DNA of 7,554 bases. Origin: Chloroflexota bacterium (GTDB lineage: Bacteria > Chloroflexota > Anaerolineae > Promineifilales > Promineifilaceae). The position numbers and the translations under genes were made by a program. Positions 1-6,909 of this stretch are shown one piece after another (position 1 is the first letter of the stretch; each line of letters begins with the position of its first letter). Location: contig DOXE01000486.1 of NCBI GenBank assembly GCA_003519205.1, forward strand, positions 685 to 8,238. Direction: 5' to 3'. Below the pieces are notes generated by a model. The model saw only the letters and a program-made list of their open reading frames with translations, ran no database searches and was not told the origin of the DNA.

Positions 1-711
1 GCCAACGTTGCTGTCCATCCTGATTATCGGAGACGAGGCATCGCCCGCGCCTTATTGCATGAGGCACTCGACCATATTATCGGACGGGGCGGCCAAACGG
101 TGATGCTTCAGGTCGAAAGCGACAATGATCCGGCAATAACTCTTTATCTCACTTCAGGATTTCAAATCTTGGGAACGATGAATCGTTGGCAGACATCACC
201 TTCTAACTTGCGATATGTCCCAATCCATGCAAATTCTGTTGGCCATTTGAGAGCACTCGGCCGGCAAGATTGGCGAGCAGCCTATCATCTTGATCGAGCT
301 ATTGTCCATCCTAACCTGAATTGGCCAACCCCACCGTCTCCTGATTTTTATAAAACTGGCTTATGGCGCTCTATGGTAGATTTTTTGAACGGCCGAAAAT
401 CGGCGGCCTGGGTCTTGGAAATGCGATCCAGCGCGAATGGAGAACGCAATTTAATAGGACTGGTTTCTATTAACAGTGAATGGGGGCGTCCGATCTGGCT
501 ACGAATGCGAGTTGATCCGGCCTGGCAAGAAGAGGTCGAGCCTCCATTACTAAATAGCGCCATCAAACACTTGAAGCGGAATCGCAGTGGAACCATCAGA
601 ATGAACCACCCGGCCGATAACCAACTATCAAACCAATTACTTTCCAGTGCTAATTTCAGAATTCAACGTTCACTTACAATCATGACCCTAGATCTAGTTA
701 AAAAGGGATAA
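1..711 (+). CDS. Tandem GNAT-family N-acetyltransferase, 5'-truncated by window edge
   Basis: The reading frame is open from base 1 and ends at TAA 709-711, giving 236 codons of a protein that begins upstream of the window. Residues 3-18 (counted from base 1) are a classical GNAT motif A, VAVHPDYRRRGIARAL, with the acetyl-CoA pyrophosphate-binding R-x-x-G-x-A at 10-15. Residues 42-54, NDPAITLYLTSGF, are the matching motif B with its Y-x-x-x-GF end. The remaining ~150 residues look like a second, degenerate GNAT fold: RVDPAWQEEVEPPLL (170-184) sits where motif A should be but lacks the R/Q-x-x-G-x-G/A signature, and NHPAD (202-206) followed by SSANF (215-219) resembles motif B. GNAT enzymes move an acetyl group from acetyl-CoA to an amine; the substrate here cannot be named. 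A TTG at base 55 lies inside motif A and is not a credible start. It is probably co-transcribed with the next gene, 4 bp downstream. Confidence 0.85.
   Translation, partial: ANVAVHPDYRRRGIARALLHEALDHIIGRGGQTVMLQVESDNDPAITLYLTSGFQILGTMNRWQTSPSNLRYVPIHANSVGHLRALGRQDWRAAYHLDRAIVHPNLNWPTPPSPDFYKTGLWRSMVDFLNGRKSAAWVLEMRSSANGERNLIGLVSINSEWGRPIWLRMRVDPAWQEEVEPPLLNSAIKHLKRNRSGTIRMNHPADNQLSNQLLSSANFRIQRSLTIMTLDLVKKG
704..708 (+). promoter_or_regulatory. Ribosome binding site for the TTG-started SHOCT-like gene
   Basis: AGGGA lies 7 bases before the TTG at 716, inside the last codons of the GNAT gene. Its spacing supports TTG 716 over the later in-frame ATG at 737, which has only GAAGAGAG crowded directly against it. 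Inference from sequence only. Confidence 0.55.
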
Positions 712-715
712 TAAA

Positions 716-1096
716 TTGGCTACGTCTGAAGAGAGAATGCAGATCCTCAAAATGATTGAGGAAGGCAAGATAAGCGCTAGTGAGGGTGCTGAATTAATAC
801 GCGCGTTAGATCGAGATGACGCTGGAAAGGAAAAAGAACCACTAAAAGGCGCCAGCGCTCCCCGCTGGTTTAGAGTGCGGATAACCGATACGTCAACCGG
901 CAAAAACAAGGTTAACGTAAACATCCCCATGGGTCTCGTCAATGTAGGCATGAAAATGGGTGCTCGATTTGCACCGGAAATTGAAGGGGCTGAGTTCGAA
1001 AAGGTAACCGAGTTAATTCAAAGTGGTGCCCAAGGCAAAGTGATGGATATCATCGATAACGAGGAAGGTGAGCGGGTTGAGATATTCGTCGAGTGA
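716..1096 (+). CDS. SHOCT-like / YvlB-type small protein
   Basis: This 126-aa protein starts with TTG. Residues 4-31 (SEERMQILKMIEEGKISASE and the following GAELIRAL) form a short helical hairpin of the SHOCT-like kind that opens YvlB/LiaX-type proteins of the cell-envelope stress response. A charged linker (about 32-47, rich in D, E, K) leads to a C-terminal segment, 50-126, with alternating hydrophobic strands: RWFRVRITD, then NVNIPMGLV, then GKVMDIIDNEEGERVEIFVE. That second block is familiar to me from YvlB-like proteins, and small proteins of this layout are common in Chloroflexota. There is no signal peptide or membrane segment, so it is probably cytoplasmic. No catalytic residues are visible. 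A regulatory or protein-binding role is a guess from relatives. It sits 4 bp after the GNAT gene and ends 11 bp from the oppositely directed folA. Confidence 0.7.
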   Translation: MATSEERMQILKMIEEGKISASEGAELIRALDRDDAGKEKEPLKGASAPRWFRVRITDTSTGKNKVNVNIPMGLVNVGMKMGARFAPEIEGAEFEKVTELIQSGAQGKVMDIIDNEEGERVEIFVE

Positions 1097-1107
1097 TTTC
1101 AAAGTCC

Positions 1108-1593
1108 TCACCTCCGTCGCTCAAGAATGATGAAACTGAATTGGAAGGGAATATCCTCGCTGGGCTTAAATTCTGTACGTGATATCTCGAGCCAATCCTT
1201 ATCGTCGATTTCAGGAAAGTAAGTGTCGCCCTCGAAATATGTTTCCAGTAAGGTCACATAGAGGCGATCAGCCACCGGCAATAGCTGTTCATACAGTCTG
1301 GCCCCACCAATAACCATCACCTCCCCTTCCCCTGCGTAAGAGAGCGCATCTTCAATAGTGTGCACGACGGTGCATCCCTCAGCACTAAAAAGTCGATTTC
1401 TAGTGACAACGATGTTCTTTCGACCAGGAAGTGGATGGCCGATAGATTCATATGTCTTCCTTCCCATAATTAATGGCTTTCCCATTGTCGTTTTCTTGAA
1501 GTATTTCAAATCGGCCGGGAGCCGCCACGGGGTTCGATTCTTCAACCCGATTACCCGATTTCGATCCATGGCAACGATCAAAGAAATTGTCAT
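1108..1593 (-). CDS. folA: Dihydrofolate reductase
   Basis: This gene encodes a 161-aa protein close to the usual bacterial DHFR length (about 159). It reduces 7,8-dihydrofolate to tetrahydrofolate with NADPH in the cytoplasm. Visible hallmarks are the substrate-protonating acid D28 in LPADL, W23 in the preceding PW, F32, MGRKTYESIG (43-52) and LPGRKNIV (55-62) for NADPH and folate (R58 binds the glutamate tail in relatives), VIGGARLYEQLLP (94-106) for the cofactor, T114 and GDT (122-124). Position 21 in the Met20 loop is Thr rather than the Met of E. coli. The ATG at 1593 starts MTISLIVAMD, exactly where DHFRs begin. It has no clear Shine-Dalgarno sequence and lies 6 bp after the thyA stop, so translation is probably coupled to thyA. 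It regenerates the folate that ThyA oxidises. Confidence 0.97.
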   Translation of the reverse strand: MTISLIVAMDRNRVIGLKNRTPWRLPADLKYFKKTTMGKPLIMGRKTYESIGHPLPGRKNIVVTRNRLFSAEGCTVVHTIEDALSYAGEGEVMVIGGARLYEQLLPVADRLYVTLLETYFEGDTYFPEIDDKDWLEISRTEFKPSEDIPFQFSFIILERRR

Positions 1594-1599
1594 TTCTGG

Positions 1600-2394
1600 T
1601 TAGACAGCAATCGGCGCAGCGATTTTTGGATGGTATTGGTAATTTACTAACTCAAAATCCTGGAATTGGAATTCAAACAGGTTATCGACACTTCGGTTGA
1701 GCTTCATCTGAGGTAATGGAAACGGGTCTCTCGATAACTGCAATTCCGCTTGCTGGAGATGATTCAGATACAAATGAGCATCCCCAAATGTGTGCACAAA
1801 CTCACCTGGTTTATATCCACAAACCTGGGCAATCATCATTGTGAGCAACGAATAGGAAGCGATATTAAACGGAACACCCAGAAAAATATCGGCGCTCCGC
1901 TGGTAAAGTTGGCAAGACAACCGCCCGCCAGCTACATAAAATTGAAAAAGACAGTGACAGGGAGGCAATGCCATGCGGGCGATATCGGCAACGTTCCAGG
2001 CGCTTATGATATGGCGTCGCGAATATGGGTTGGTTTTTAGCTCCTGCAATAACAGACTGATTTGATCAACTGTAGCACCATTTGCAGCCGGCCAGGATCG
2101 CCATTGATAACCATAGATGGGACCAAGCCCCCCTTGCTCATCGGCCCACTCGTCCCAAATTGTGACTCCATTTTCGTTCAGGTAGGCAATATTCGTATCT
2201 CCTTGTAAAAACCATAAAAGCTCATATATGATGGACCGAAAATGTAGCTGTTTTGTCGTCACTGCCGGAAAACCAGCAGATAGGTCAAACCTCATTTGGT
2301 AACCAAATACGCTGATCGTTCCAACGCCGGTCCTATCGCCGCGACGTATGCCATTCTCTAAGACGTGCCGCATTAGATCCAAATACTGTTCCAT
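1600..2394 (-). CDS. thyA: Thymidylate synthase (ThyA type)
   Basis: This gene encodes a 264-aa protein, the same length as E. coli ThyA and very similar along its whole span. It methylates dUMP to dTMP using methylene-tetrahydrofolate and releases dihydrofolate. The nucleophile is C146 in [11 protein letters not shown]. Phosphate-binding arginines are R21 (DRTGVGT) and R126/R127 (YSRRHI). Other conserved blocks are [15 protein letters not shown] (58-72), WDEWAD (80-85), [20 protein letters not shown] and the C-terminal APIAV that closes over the active site. The start is ATG 2394, preceded by AAGGAGG. It heads a two-gene operon with folA and is transcribed away from the EF-G-like gene. It is not the flavin-dependent ThyX. 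No defects were seen. Confidence 0.98.
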   Translation of the reverse strand: MEQYLDLMRHVLENGIRRGDRTGVGTISVFGYQMRFDLSAGFPAVTTKQLHFRSIIYELLWFLQGDTNIAYLNENGVTIWDEWADEQGGLGPIYGYQWRSWPAANGATVDQISLLLQELKTNPYSRRHIISAWNVADIARMALPPCHCLFQFYVAGGRLSCQLYQRSADIFLGVPFNIASYSLLTMMIAQVCGYKPGEFVHTFGDAHLYLNHLQQAELQLSRDPFPLPQMKLNRSVDNLFEFQFQDFELVNYQYHPKIAAPIAV

Positions 2395-2405
2395 GCTAAT
2401 TCATT

Positions 2406-2412
2406 CCTCCTT
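2406..2412 (-). promoter_or_regulatory. Ribosome binding site of thyA
   Basis: On the minus strand AAGGAGG, a seven-base Shine-Dalgarno match, ends 11 bases before the thyA ATG at 2394. The spacing is a little long. An ATG-AAT-TAG triplet set lies between the two and starts one base after the site, too close to be used normally. Confidence 0.8.
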
Positions 2413-2424
2413 ATTTGGTTGGCA

Positions 2425-2480
2425 AAGATAACAATACAATTGATCTTTTCCAAAATATGCAGCCTAACTCTATGGGGCAA
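2425..2480 (-). promoter_or_regulatory. Candidate promoter(s) of thyA-folA
   Basis: Two overlapping sigma-70-like pairs can be read on the minus strand. One is TTGCCC (2480-2475), 17 bp, TATTTT (2457-2452). The other is TTGGAA (2453-2448), 17 bp, TATCTT (2430-2425). Each box matches consensus at 4 of 6 positions. The first would give a leader of about 50 nt and the second about 25 nt before thyA. Neither is strong, and I cannot choose between them by reading. Confidence 0.4.
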
Positions 2481-2498
2481 GTGAAGTATATCATATCT

Positions 2499-2527
2499 TT
2501 GACAGCCCCTACCCTTTCATCTACAAT
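2499..2527 (+). promoter_or_regulatory. Near-consensus sigma-70 promoter of the EF-G-like gene
   Basis: A perfect -35 box TTGACA (2499-2504), a 17-bp spacer and TACAAT (2522-2527, 5 of 6 matches) make a strong vegetative promoter. Transcription should start near 2534, giving a leader of about 80 nt before the ATG at 2617. It fires away from thyA. The -10 box overlaps the first of three 16-bp repeats. Confidence 0.8.
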
Positions 2528-2572
2528 CTGAGCCGATCTCAATCTGAGCTGGAGTCGAGTTGAGCCAGTTTC
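2525..2572 (+). repeat. Three imperfect 16-bp tandem repeats at the EF-G transcription start
   Basis: The units are AATCTGAGCCGATCTC (2525-2540), AATCTGAGCTGGAGTC (2541-2556) and GAGTTGAGCCAGTTTC (2557-2572). The core TGAGC recurs exactly every 16 bp at 2529, 2545 and 2561, and each unit ends in TC. Units 1 and 2 share a perfect 9-mer, AATCTGAGC. The first unit overlaps the -10 box and the other two fall in the leader. This could be a set of operator sites or just a small local duplication. A short hairpin, GAGCCAG-TTT-CTGGTTC (2562-2578, one G-U pair), overlaps the third unit. Confidence 0.55.
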
Positions 2573-2604
2573 TGGTTCCGGATCGCTCTTAAACAATTTC
2601 CCAT

Positions 2605-2609
2605 GAGGT
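2605..2609 (+). promoter_or_regulatory. Ribosome binding site of the EF-G-like gene
   Basis: GAGGT, complementary to the 16S rRNA 3' end, ends 7 bases before the ATG at 2617. This supports that start. A five-codon frame, ATG 2603 to TGA 2620, runs through the site and overlaps the EF-G start as ATGA. Confidence 0.7.
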
Positions 2610-2616
2610 TTTTTGA

Positions 2617-4689
2617 ATGAAAGAATATAAGACAGGGCAAATACGTAACATCGCGCTTGTATCCCACAATGGCGCTGGTAAAACCACCTTCGTGGAACGA
2701 TTGCTGTTTGATACTGGTGTAACTACCCGCATGGGGCAAGTTGATAATGGCACTGCGGCGATGGACTTTGAAGAGGAGGAGATGGACCGTCAAAGTTCAA
2801 TTGCTATGGCAATCGCGCCTATCGAGTGGCAAAATAACAAGATTAATCTATTGGATACTCCAGGTTATGTGGATTTCATCGGAGAGGTTAACAGCGCCAT
2901 AAGAGTTACCGAGAGCGCGATCATATTTGTCGAAGCCGTTGCCGGTGTTGAAGTTGGAACTGAGTTGGTCTGGCAATATGCCGGTGACCGAAATATGCCT
3001 CGCATATTGCTGGTCAACAAAATGGATCGTGAAAATGTAACCCTCGATCGGGTAATGCGGAGCATTCGAGAAAATTTGAGCGGCAATTTCATTCAAATTC
3101 AACTCCCCATTGGAGAAGGCACTGCCTTTGAAGGGGTAATAGACCTGATTAGCATGAAGGCTCGAATGGGAACCGACGATGAGATAGTCGAAATTCCCAG
3201 TGATCTCGTTGACGCTGCTGAAGAGGCTCGTTTCGCCCTCGTTGAAGCCGCAGCAGAGGGGGACGACGAGCTTTTGTTGAAGTATTTGGAGGGTGAAGAA
3301 CTGGCTGATGAGGAACTGAGATCCGGATTACGTTCCGCTATACAAAGCGGCCAAGTTGTACCAATTATGTACGCTGCTCCACAACCTGGTATTGCTGTCA
3401 AACCGATCCTCGAAACAATCGTTGAAATGTTTCCAGCACCAAATGAAGTCGGACCATTCACGGCTGCTAATGCGGCTGGCGAGGAAACCGAGTATGAGGT
3501 TGATGACCTTTCTCCCTTGGCTGCTTTCATTTTCAAAACCCGCGAGGACCCTTACGGTAAGCTAAGTTATCTTCGCGTTTATGGGGGCATGCTTGAATCA
3601 GACAGCCGGGTGTGGGACACGGGCCTCGATTCCGAAGTGCGGGTGGCGACCCTAAATTTATTACGGGGAAAAGAGCAGTTGCCAATTACCAAGTTGCACA
3701 GTGGTGACATTGGAGCCGTCGTCAAATTAGGCGACGCGGCGACCAATGATACTTTATGTGACCAGGGAAATAAGCTATCCCTGAAGCCAGTAACTCAGCC
3801 AAGCCCAATTGTATCCGTTGCAGTTCATCCGGTCGCGCAATCAGATGTTGCTAAGTTAACCACTGCTTTGAATCGTTTAGCGGCCGAGGACCCCACCCTG
3901 CGCTGGAATTCTGAACCTGCAACACGGGAAACGATCTTATCAGGTATGGGCAGCGCCCACGTTGATATCGCCGTTAAGAAAGCCCAATCTAAGTTTGGCG
4001 TAAACCTCACAACCAGCATTCCAAAGGTTCCCTATCGAGAAACCATAACCAAAACCAATTCGTCCGAATACACACATAAGAAACAGACGGGCGGCGCCGG
4101 CCAATATGCCCGCGTCTTTATGCGAGTTGAATCACTGCCGGACGATGAGGAATTCCAATTCGACTCTGAGATATTCGGTGGGGCAATTTCAGGTCCATTT
4201 GTCGTTGCCGTGGAAAAAGGCTGTAAACAAGCGATACAAAGTGGTGTGATGGCTGGCTATCCCATGACTGGTATCAAAGCCGTTGTCTACGACGGCAAAG
4301 AGCATCCCGTCGATTCAAAAGAAATCGCCTTCCAAATTGCCGGCCGCGAATGTTTCAAAAAGGCGGCCTTAGGTGCAGATCCAGTTCTATTGGAGCCCAT
4401 TTTCGAAGTCACAGTCTCCGTCCCAGCTGATAATATGGGTGATATTATGGGCGACTTGAATTCACGACGAGCCCGTGTTTTAGGCATGGATCAAGAGGGT
4501 ACAAAAGCGATTGTGAAAGCTGAGGTTCCCCTGGCTGAGATGCAAACCTATTCGGCCGACTTACGATCGATGACCCAAGGTCGGGGTGTGTTTGGCATGG
4601 AGTTCCTTCGCTACGGTCGCGTGCCAGCCCATTTACAAGAAAGTATCGTCATCCAAAGACAGAAAGAAAAGGAATTAGAAAAAGCTTAA
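2617..4689 (+). CDS. EF-G-like translational GTPase (EF-G2 type)
   Basis: This 690-aa protein has the full EF-G length and domain order: G domain about 1-275, domain II about 290-385, III about 395-470, IV about 470-595, V about 600-680. EF-G moves tRNA and mRNA through the ribosome using GTP. G motifs are SHNGAGKTT (16-24; canonical EF-G has AHIDAGKTT), RQSSI (58-62; canonical RGITI), DTPGYVDF (80-87; canonical DTPGHVDF) and NKMD (134-137). The catalytic His of G3 is therefore Tyr84, and the switch I Thr is Ser61. As I recall, this pattern, notably DTPGY, is shared with EF-G2 of Thermus, and it marks the paralogue rather than the housekeeping FusA. Domain IV is intact (QTGGAGQYARV, and the tip histidine H563 in EHPVDSKEIAF), as is domain V (MGDIMGDLNSRRARVLGM). 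In relatives EF-G2 has been tied to slow or ribosome-dependent GTPase activity with an unclear role. It is monocistronic as far as seen. Confidence 0.9.
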   Translation: MKEYKTGQIRNIALVSHNGAGKTTFVERLLFDTGVTTRMGQVDNGTAAMDFEEEEMDRQSSIAMAIAPIEWQNNKINLLDTPGYVDFIGEVNSAIRVTESAIIFVEAVAGVEVGTELVWQYAGDRNMPRILLVNKMDRENVTLDRVMRSIRENLSGNFIQIQLPIGEGTAFEGVIDLISMKARMGTDDEIVEIPSDLVDAAEEARFALVEAAAEGDDELLLKYLEGEELADEELRSGLRSAIQSGQVVPIMYAAPQPGIAVKPILETIVEMFPAPNEVGPFTAANAAGEETEYEVDDLSPLAAFIFKTREDPYGKLSYLRVYGGMLESDSRVWDTGLDSEVRVATLNLLRGKEQLPITKLHSGDIGAVVKLGDAATNDTLCDQGNKLSLKPVTQPSPIVSVAVHPVAQSDVAKLTTALNRLAAEDPTLRWNSEPATRETILSGMGSAHVDIAVKKAQSKFGVNLTTSIPKVPYRETITKTNSSEYTHKKQTGGAGQYARVFMRVESLPDDEEFQFDSEIFGGAISGPFVVAVEKGCKQAIQSGVMAGYPMTGIKAVVYDGKEHPVDSKEIAFQIAGRECFKKAALGADPVLLEPIFEVTVSVPADNMGDIMGDLNSRRARVLGMDQEGTKAIVKAEVPLAEMQTYSADLRSMTQGRGVFGMEFLRYGRVPAHLQESIVIQRQKEKELEKA

Positions 4690-4737
4690 CTGGATAAGTC
4701 CTGTTGAAGTTGGATGATTGTTTGGTTGTAAGCACAT

Positions 4738-6888
4738 TCAATTGTCACGGATCGTCAGGATGATATTTCCTAAGTGGTCGACTTTGGCCTGCCAGCTGGG
4801 TGGGATCACGATAGTGGTATCATATTGAAAAACTAAAGCTGGTCCGTGAAATTGGACCCCTTCCGGCAATTCCTCCCGCCGGTATAATCCACTTGGTATT
4901 TTAAGACCATCAAACCAAACCCTCTTTTGCCCAAAAGCCATCGCTTTAGGTTTGGTTTGTTTCATCGTATGGGTACTTGAAATTTTCCAATCGATTTTGG
5001 GGTTGGCAATTTGAGCTAGAGATATGATTCGAAGGTTTACCACCTCAACAAGTGCATCAGGTCTTTGGTAAGTGAATCTTTGATGGTGGGATTGGTGAAA
5101 TTTATCTGCGATGGAACTCGAGGTCATTCCTGGTGAAACGTTAATCGTCAGCTCATGGGATTGCCCTTTGTATCGCATGTCTAACTGGCGAAATATTTCT
5201 ACCTTATCAACTGAATGTCCTTCAAGCTCCATATCGGCGAGCGCCCTTTTTTCTATTTCAATAAAGTTTCTTTCAATCCAATCCACTACTTGCTGCGACT
5301 TCGTCTCCAGCTTCCGCATAATCGTTAAGGAGTAATCCTTGGTCGGCTTGGCTATTAACATGCCCAGAGCTGATAGCACGCCCGGTACTCCAGGGATAAG
5401 GATTCGCGGAATTTGTAAATGTTCCGCTAACTCACAGGCATGAAGCGGCCCGGCCCCTCCAAAGGCGACCATGGTAAAGTGACGAGGGTCATAACCCCTT
5501 TCTACTGAAATACGCCGAATCACTCTAGCCATGTTAGCATTGGCAACTTGAATTACCCCCCAGGCTGCTGCTTCTGGAGAATCAATTCCCATTTGATCCG
5601 CCAGCCGCGTCATAACAGCATCGGCGGCATATTGATTGAGTTGACGTTTTCCTCCATGAAAATAATGGGCATCCAATCTCCCCAATACCAAGTTGGCATC
5701 TGTTGTTGTCGCCCTGGACCATAAAGCTTCTAATTCTTTACTGGTTGCCTGGAGTTGGCCATCCTTGTCGGCCTGCATGTAACAGGCCGGGCCTGGGTCG
5801 GCACCCGCACTTTGGGGACCGACCTTTAATGCGCCGCCTATATCGACGGTAGCCAAGCTTCCGCCACCGGCACCGATGGTTTGAATGTCAATCATCGGGA
5901 GTCTCAGGGGCATACCGGATACTTCGCCCTCTGAGGTCTTAGGCAACCGTCCAGGGCACAAGGCCACATCGGTGCTGGTCCCTCCCATATCAAATGTAAT
6001 AATATCTGTGAATCCCGCTGTTTCGGCGACAAATCGCGCCCCGACAACACCACCTGCTGGACCGGACAATACCGTTCGAGCCGCCTGAGCACCGGCTGTT
6101 TCCGCGTTAATTATTCCACCATTGCTCTGCATTATCGTTATTGGCCGGGGGTCTAATTCCCGATTCAGCCGGCTCAAATACCGATCCATAATCGGGGCGA
6201 CGTAGGCGTTGATCACCGTCGTCGAAGTCCGCTCATATTCGCGAAACTCCGGAAGGATATCAGATGATAGAGAGAAATGAATTCCACGATGCGAAGGGCT
6301 GATATCATCAGCATGTCTTTCCCGCTCAAGGTTTTGAATTAACTCACGAATCTTCTCCTCATGCTCAGGTTTTAGGAAAGAAAATAGCAGGCATATTGCA
6401 ACAGATTCGATCTCCTCCGCCTCAAGCCGTTGGAAGATAAATTTAATTTCATCTTCGTCCAATTGTTCGAGGATTTCACCCTGTGAGGATATCCGTTCTC
6501 TCACACCAAATCGCCAATCACTAGGAACCAAAGGGGCCGGCTTTTTAGGAACTAAAGCATAGAGCTCAGGTCGGTTTTGCCTTCCGATAGACAATATATC
6601 TGAAAACCCAGCCGTGGTGATTAAGGCTGTTCTCGCTCCATGTCGTTCCAGGATCGCATTTGTAGCCACAGTGCTCCCATGGACGACAGTTGCCGTCACC
6701 GGTAATGAAAAATCTTGAATTCCAGCTAAAACCGCACGAGCTGGATCATCCGGCGTGCTGGGCTCTTTATGGATGTGCAGACCACCACCATCATCGATCC
6801 ATACGAAATCTGTGAAGGTTCCCCCGGTATCTACACCTAGTCGGGTGATCGGGCCATGGGCAGCGCTTTTTATCCTCTCATTGTCCAC
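4738..6888 (-). CDS. Hydantoinase/oxoprolinase family protein, HyuA type
   Basis: This 716-aa protein has the normal size for HyuA, the ASKHA-fold subunit that in relatives binds ATP and activates hydantoin or 5-oxoproline rings; acetone and acetophenone carboxylases use related subunits. Motifs in order: phosphate-binding DTGGTFTDF (20-28), HGSTVATNA (70-78), PEFREYERTSTTVINAYV (213-230), SGPAGGV (275-281), DMGGTSTDV (300-308), GAGGGS (339-344), SAGADPGPACY (360-370), TDANLVLGRL (396-405), RGYDPR (464-469) and FGGAGPLHA (476-484). Between GPACY and TDANL there are about 16 more residues than I expect for the family. The start is GTG 6888; the codon just before it is TAA, so no longer form exists. 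The Shine-Dalgarno is weak and the guaA stop is 21 bp upstream, suggesting read-through from guaA. No HyuB subunit gene follows: the next gene is EF-G on the other strand. The substrate is unknown. Confidence 0.9.
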   Translation of the reverse strand: MDNERIKSAAHGPITRLGVDTGGTFTDFVWIDDGGGLHIHKEPSTPDDPARAVLAGIQDFSLPVTATVVHGSTVATNAILERHGARTALITTAGFSDILSIGRQNRPELYALVPKKPAPLVPSDWRFGVRERISSQGEILEQLDEDEIKFIFQRLEAEEIESVAICLLFSFLKPEHEEKIRELIQNLERERHADDISPSHRGIHFSLSSDILPEFREYERTSTTVINAYVAPIMDRYLSRLNRELDPRPITIMQSNGGIINAETAGAQAARTVLSGPAGGVVGARFVAETAGFTDIITFDMGGTSTDVALCPGRLPKTSEGEVSGMPLRLPMIDIQTIGAGGGSLATVDIGGALKVGPQSAGADPGPACYMQADKDGQLQATSKELEALWSRATTTDANLVLGRLDAHYFHGGKRQLNQYAADAVMTRLADQMGIDSPEAAAWGVIQVANANMARVIRRISVERGYDPRHFTMVAFGGAGPLHACELAEHLQIPRILIPGVPGVLSALGMLIAKPTKDYSLTIMRKLETKSQQVVDWIERNFIEIEKRALADMELEGHSVDKVEIFRQLDMRYKGQSHELTINVSPGMTSSSIADKFHQSHHQRFTYQRPDALVEVVNLRIISLAQIANPKIDWKISSTHTMKQTKPKAMAFGQKRVWFDGLKIPSGLYRREELPEGVQFHGPALVFQYDTTIVIPPSWQAKVDHLGNIILTIRDN

Positions 6889-6909
6889 TTAGACACCGCT
6901 AAATATTTT

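Noticed and set aside
55..57. TTG as start of the GNAT gene
   Set aside because: The frame is open upstream to base 1 and encodes the essential motif A, so the true start lies outside the window.
1750..2040. 96-codon plus-strand open frame inside thyA
   Set aside because: It lies wholly antisense to conserved ThyA sequence and resembles no family I know.
2411..2793. Minus-strand open frames crossing the divergent promoter and the EF-G start
   Set aside because: They overlap the strong plus-strand promoter and the EF-G N-terminus, and the translations look random.
3099..3536. 145-codon open frame on the minus strand inside the EF-G-like gene
   Set aside because: It is Ser/Ala-rich antisense sequence of a well conserved domain, with no family resemblance, and it is fully explained by the codon use of the EF-G gene.
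4690..4737. Possible bidirectional terminator between EF-G and HyuA
   Set aside because: Only short pairings are present (for example GTTGAA with TTCAAT across a loop of over 20 bases) and there is no U-run.
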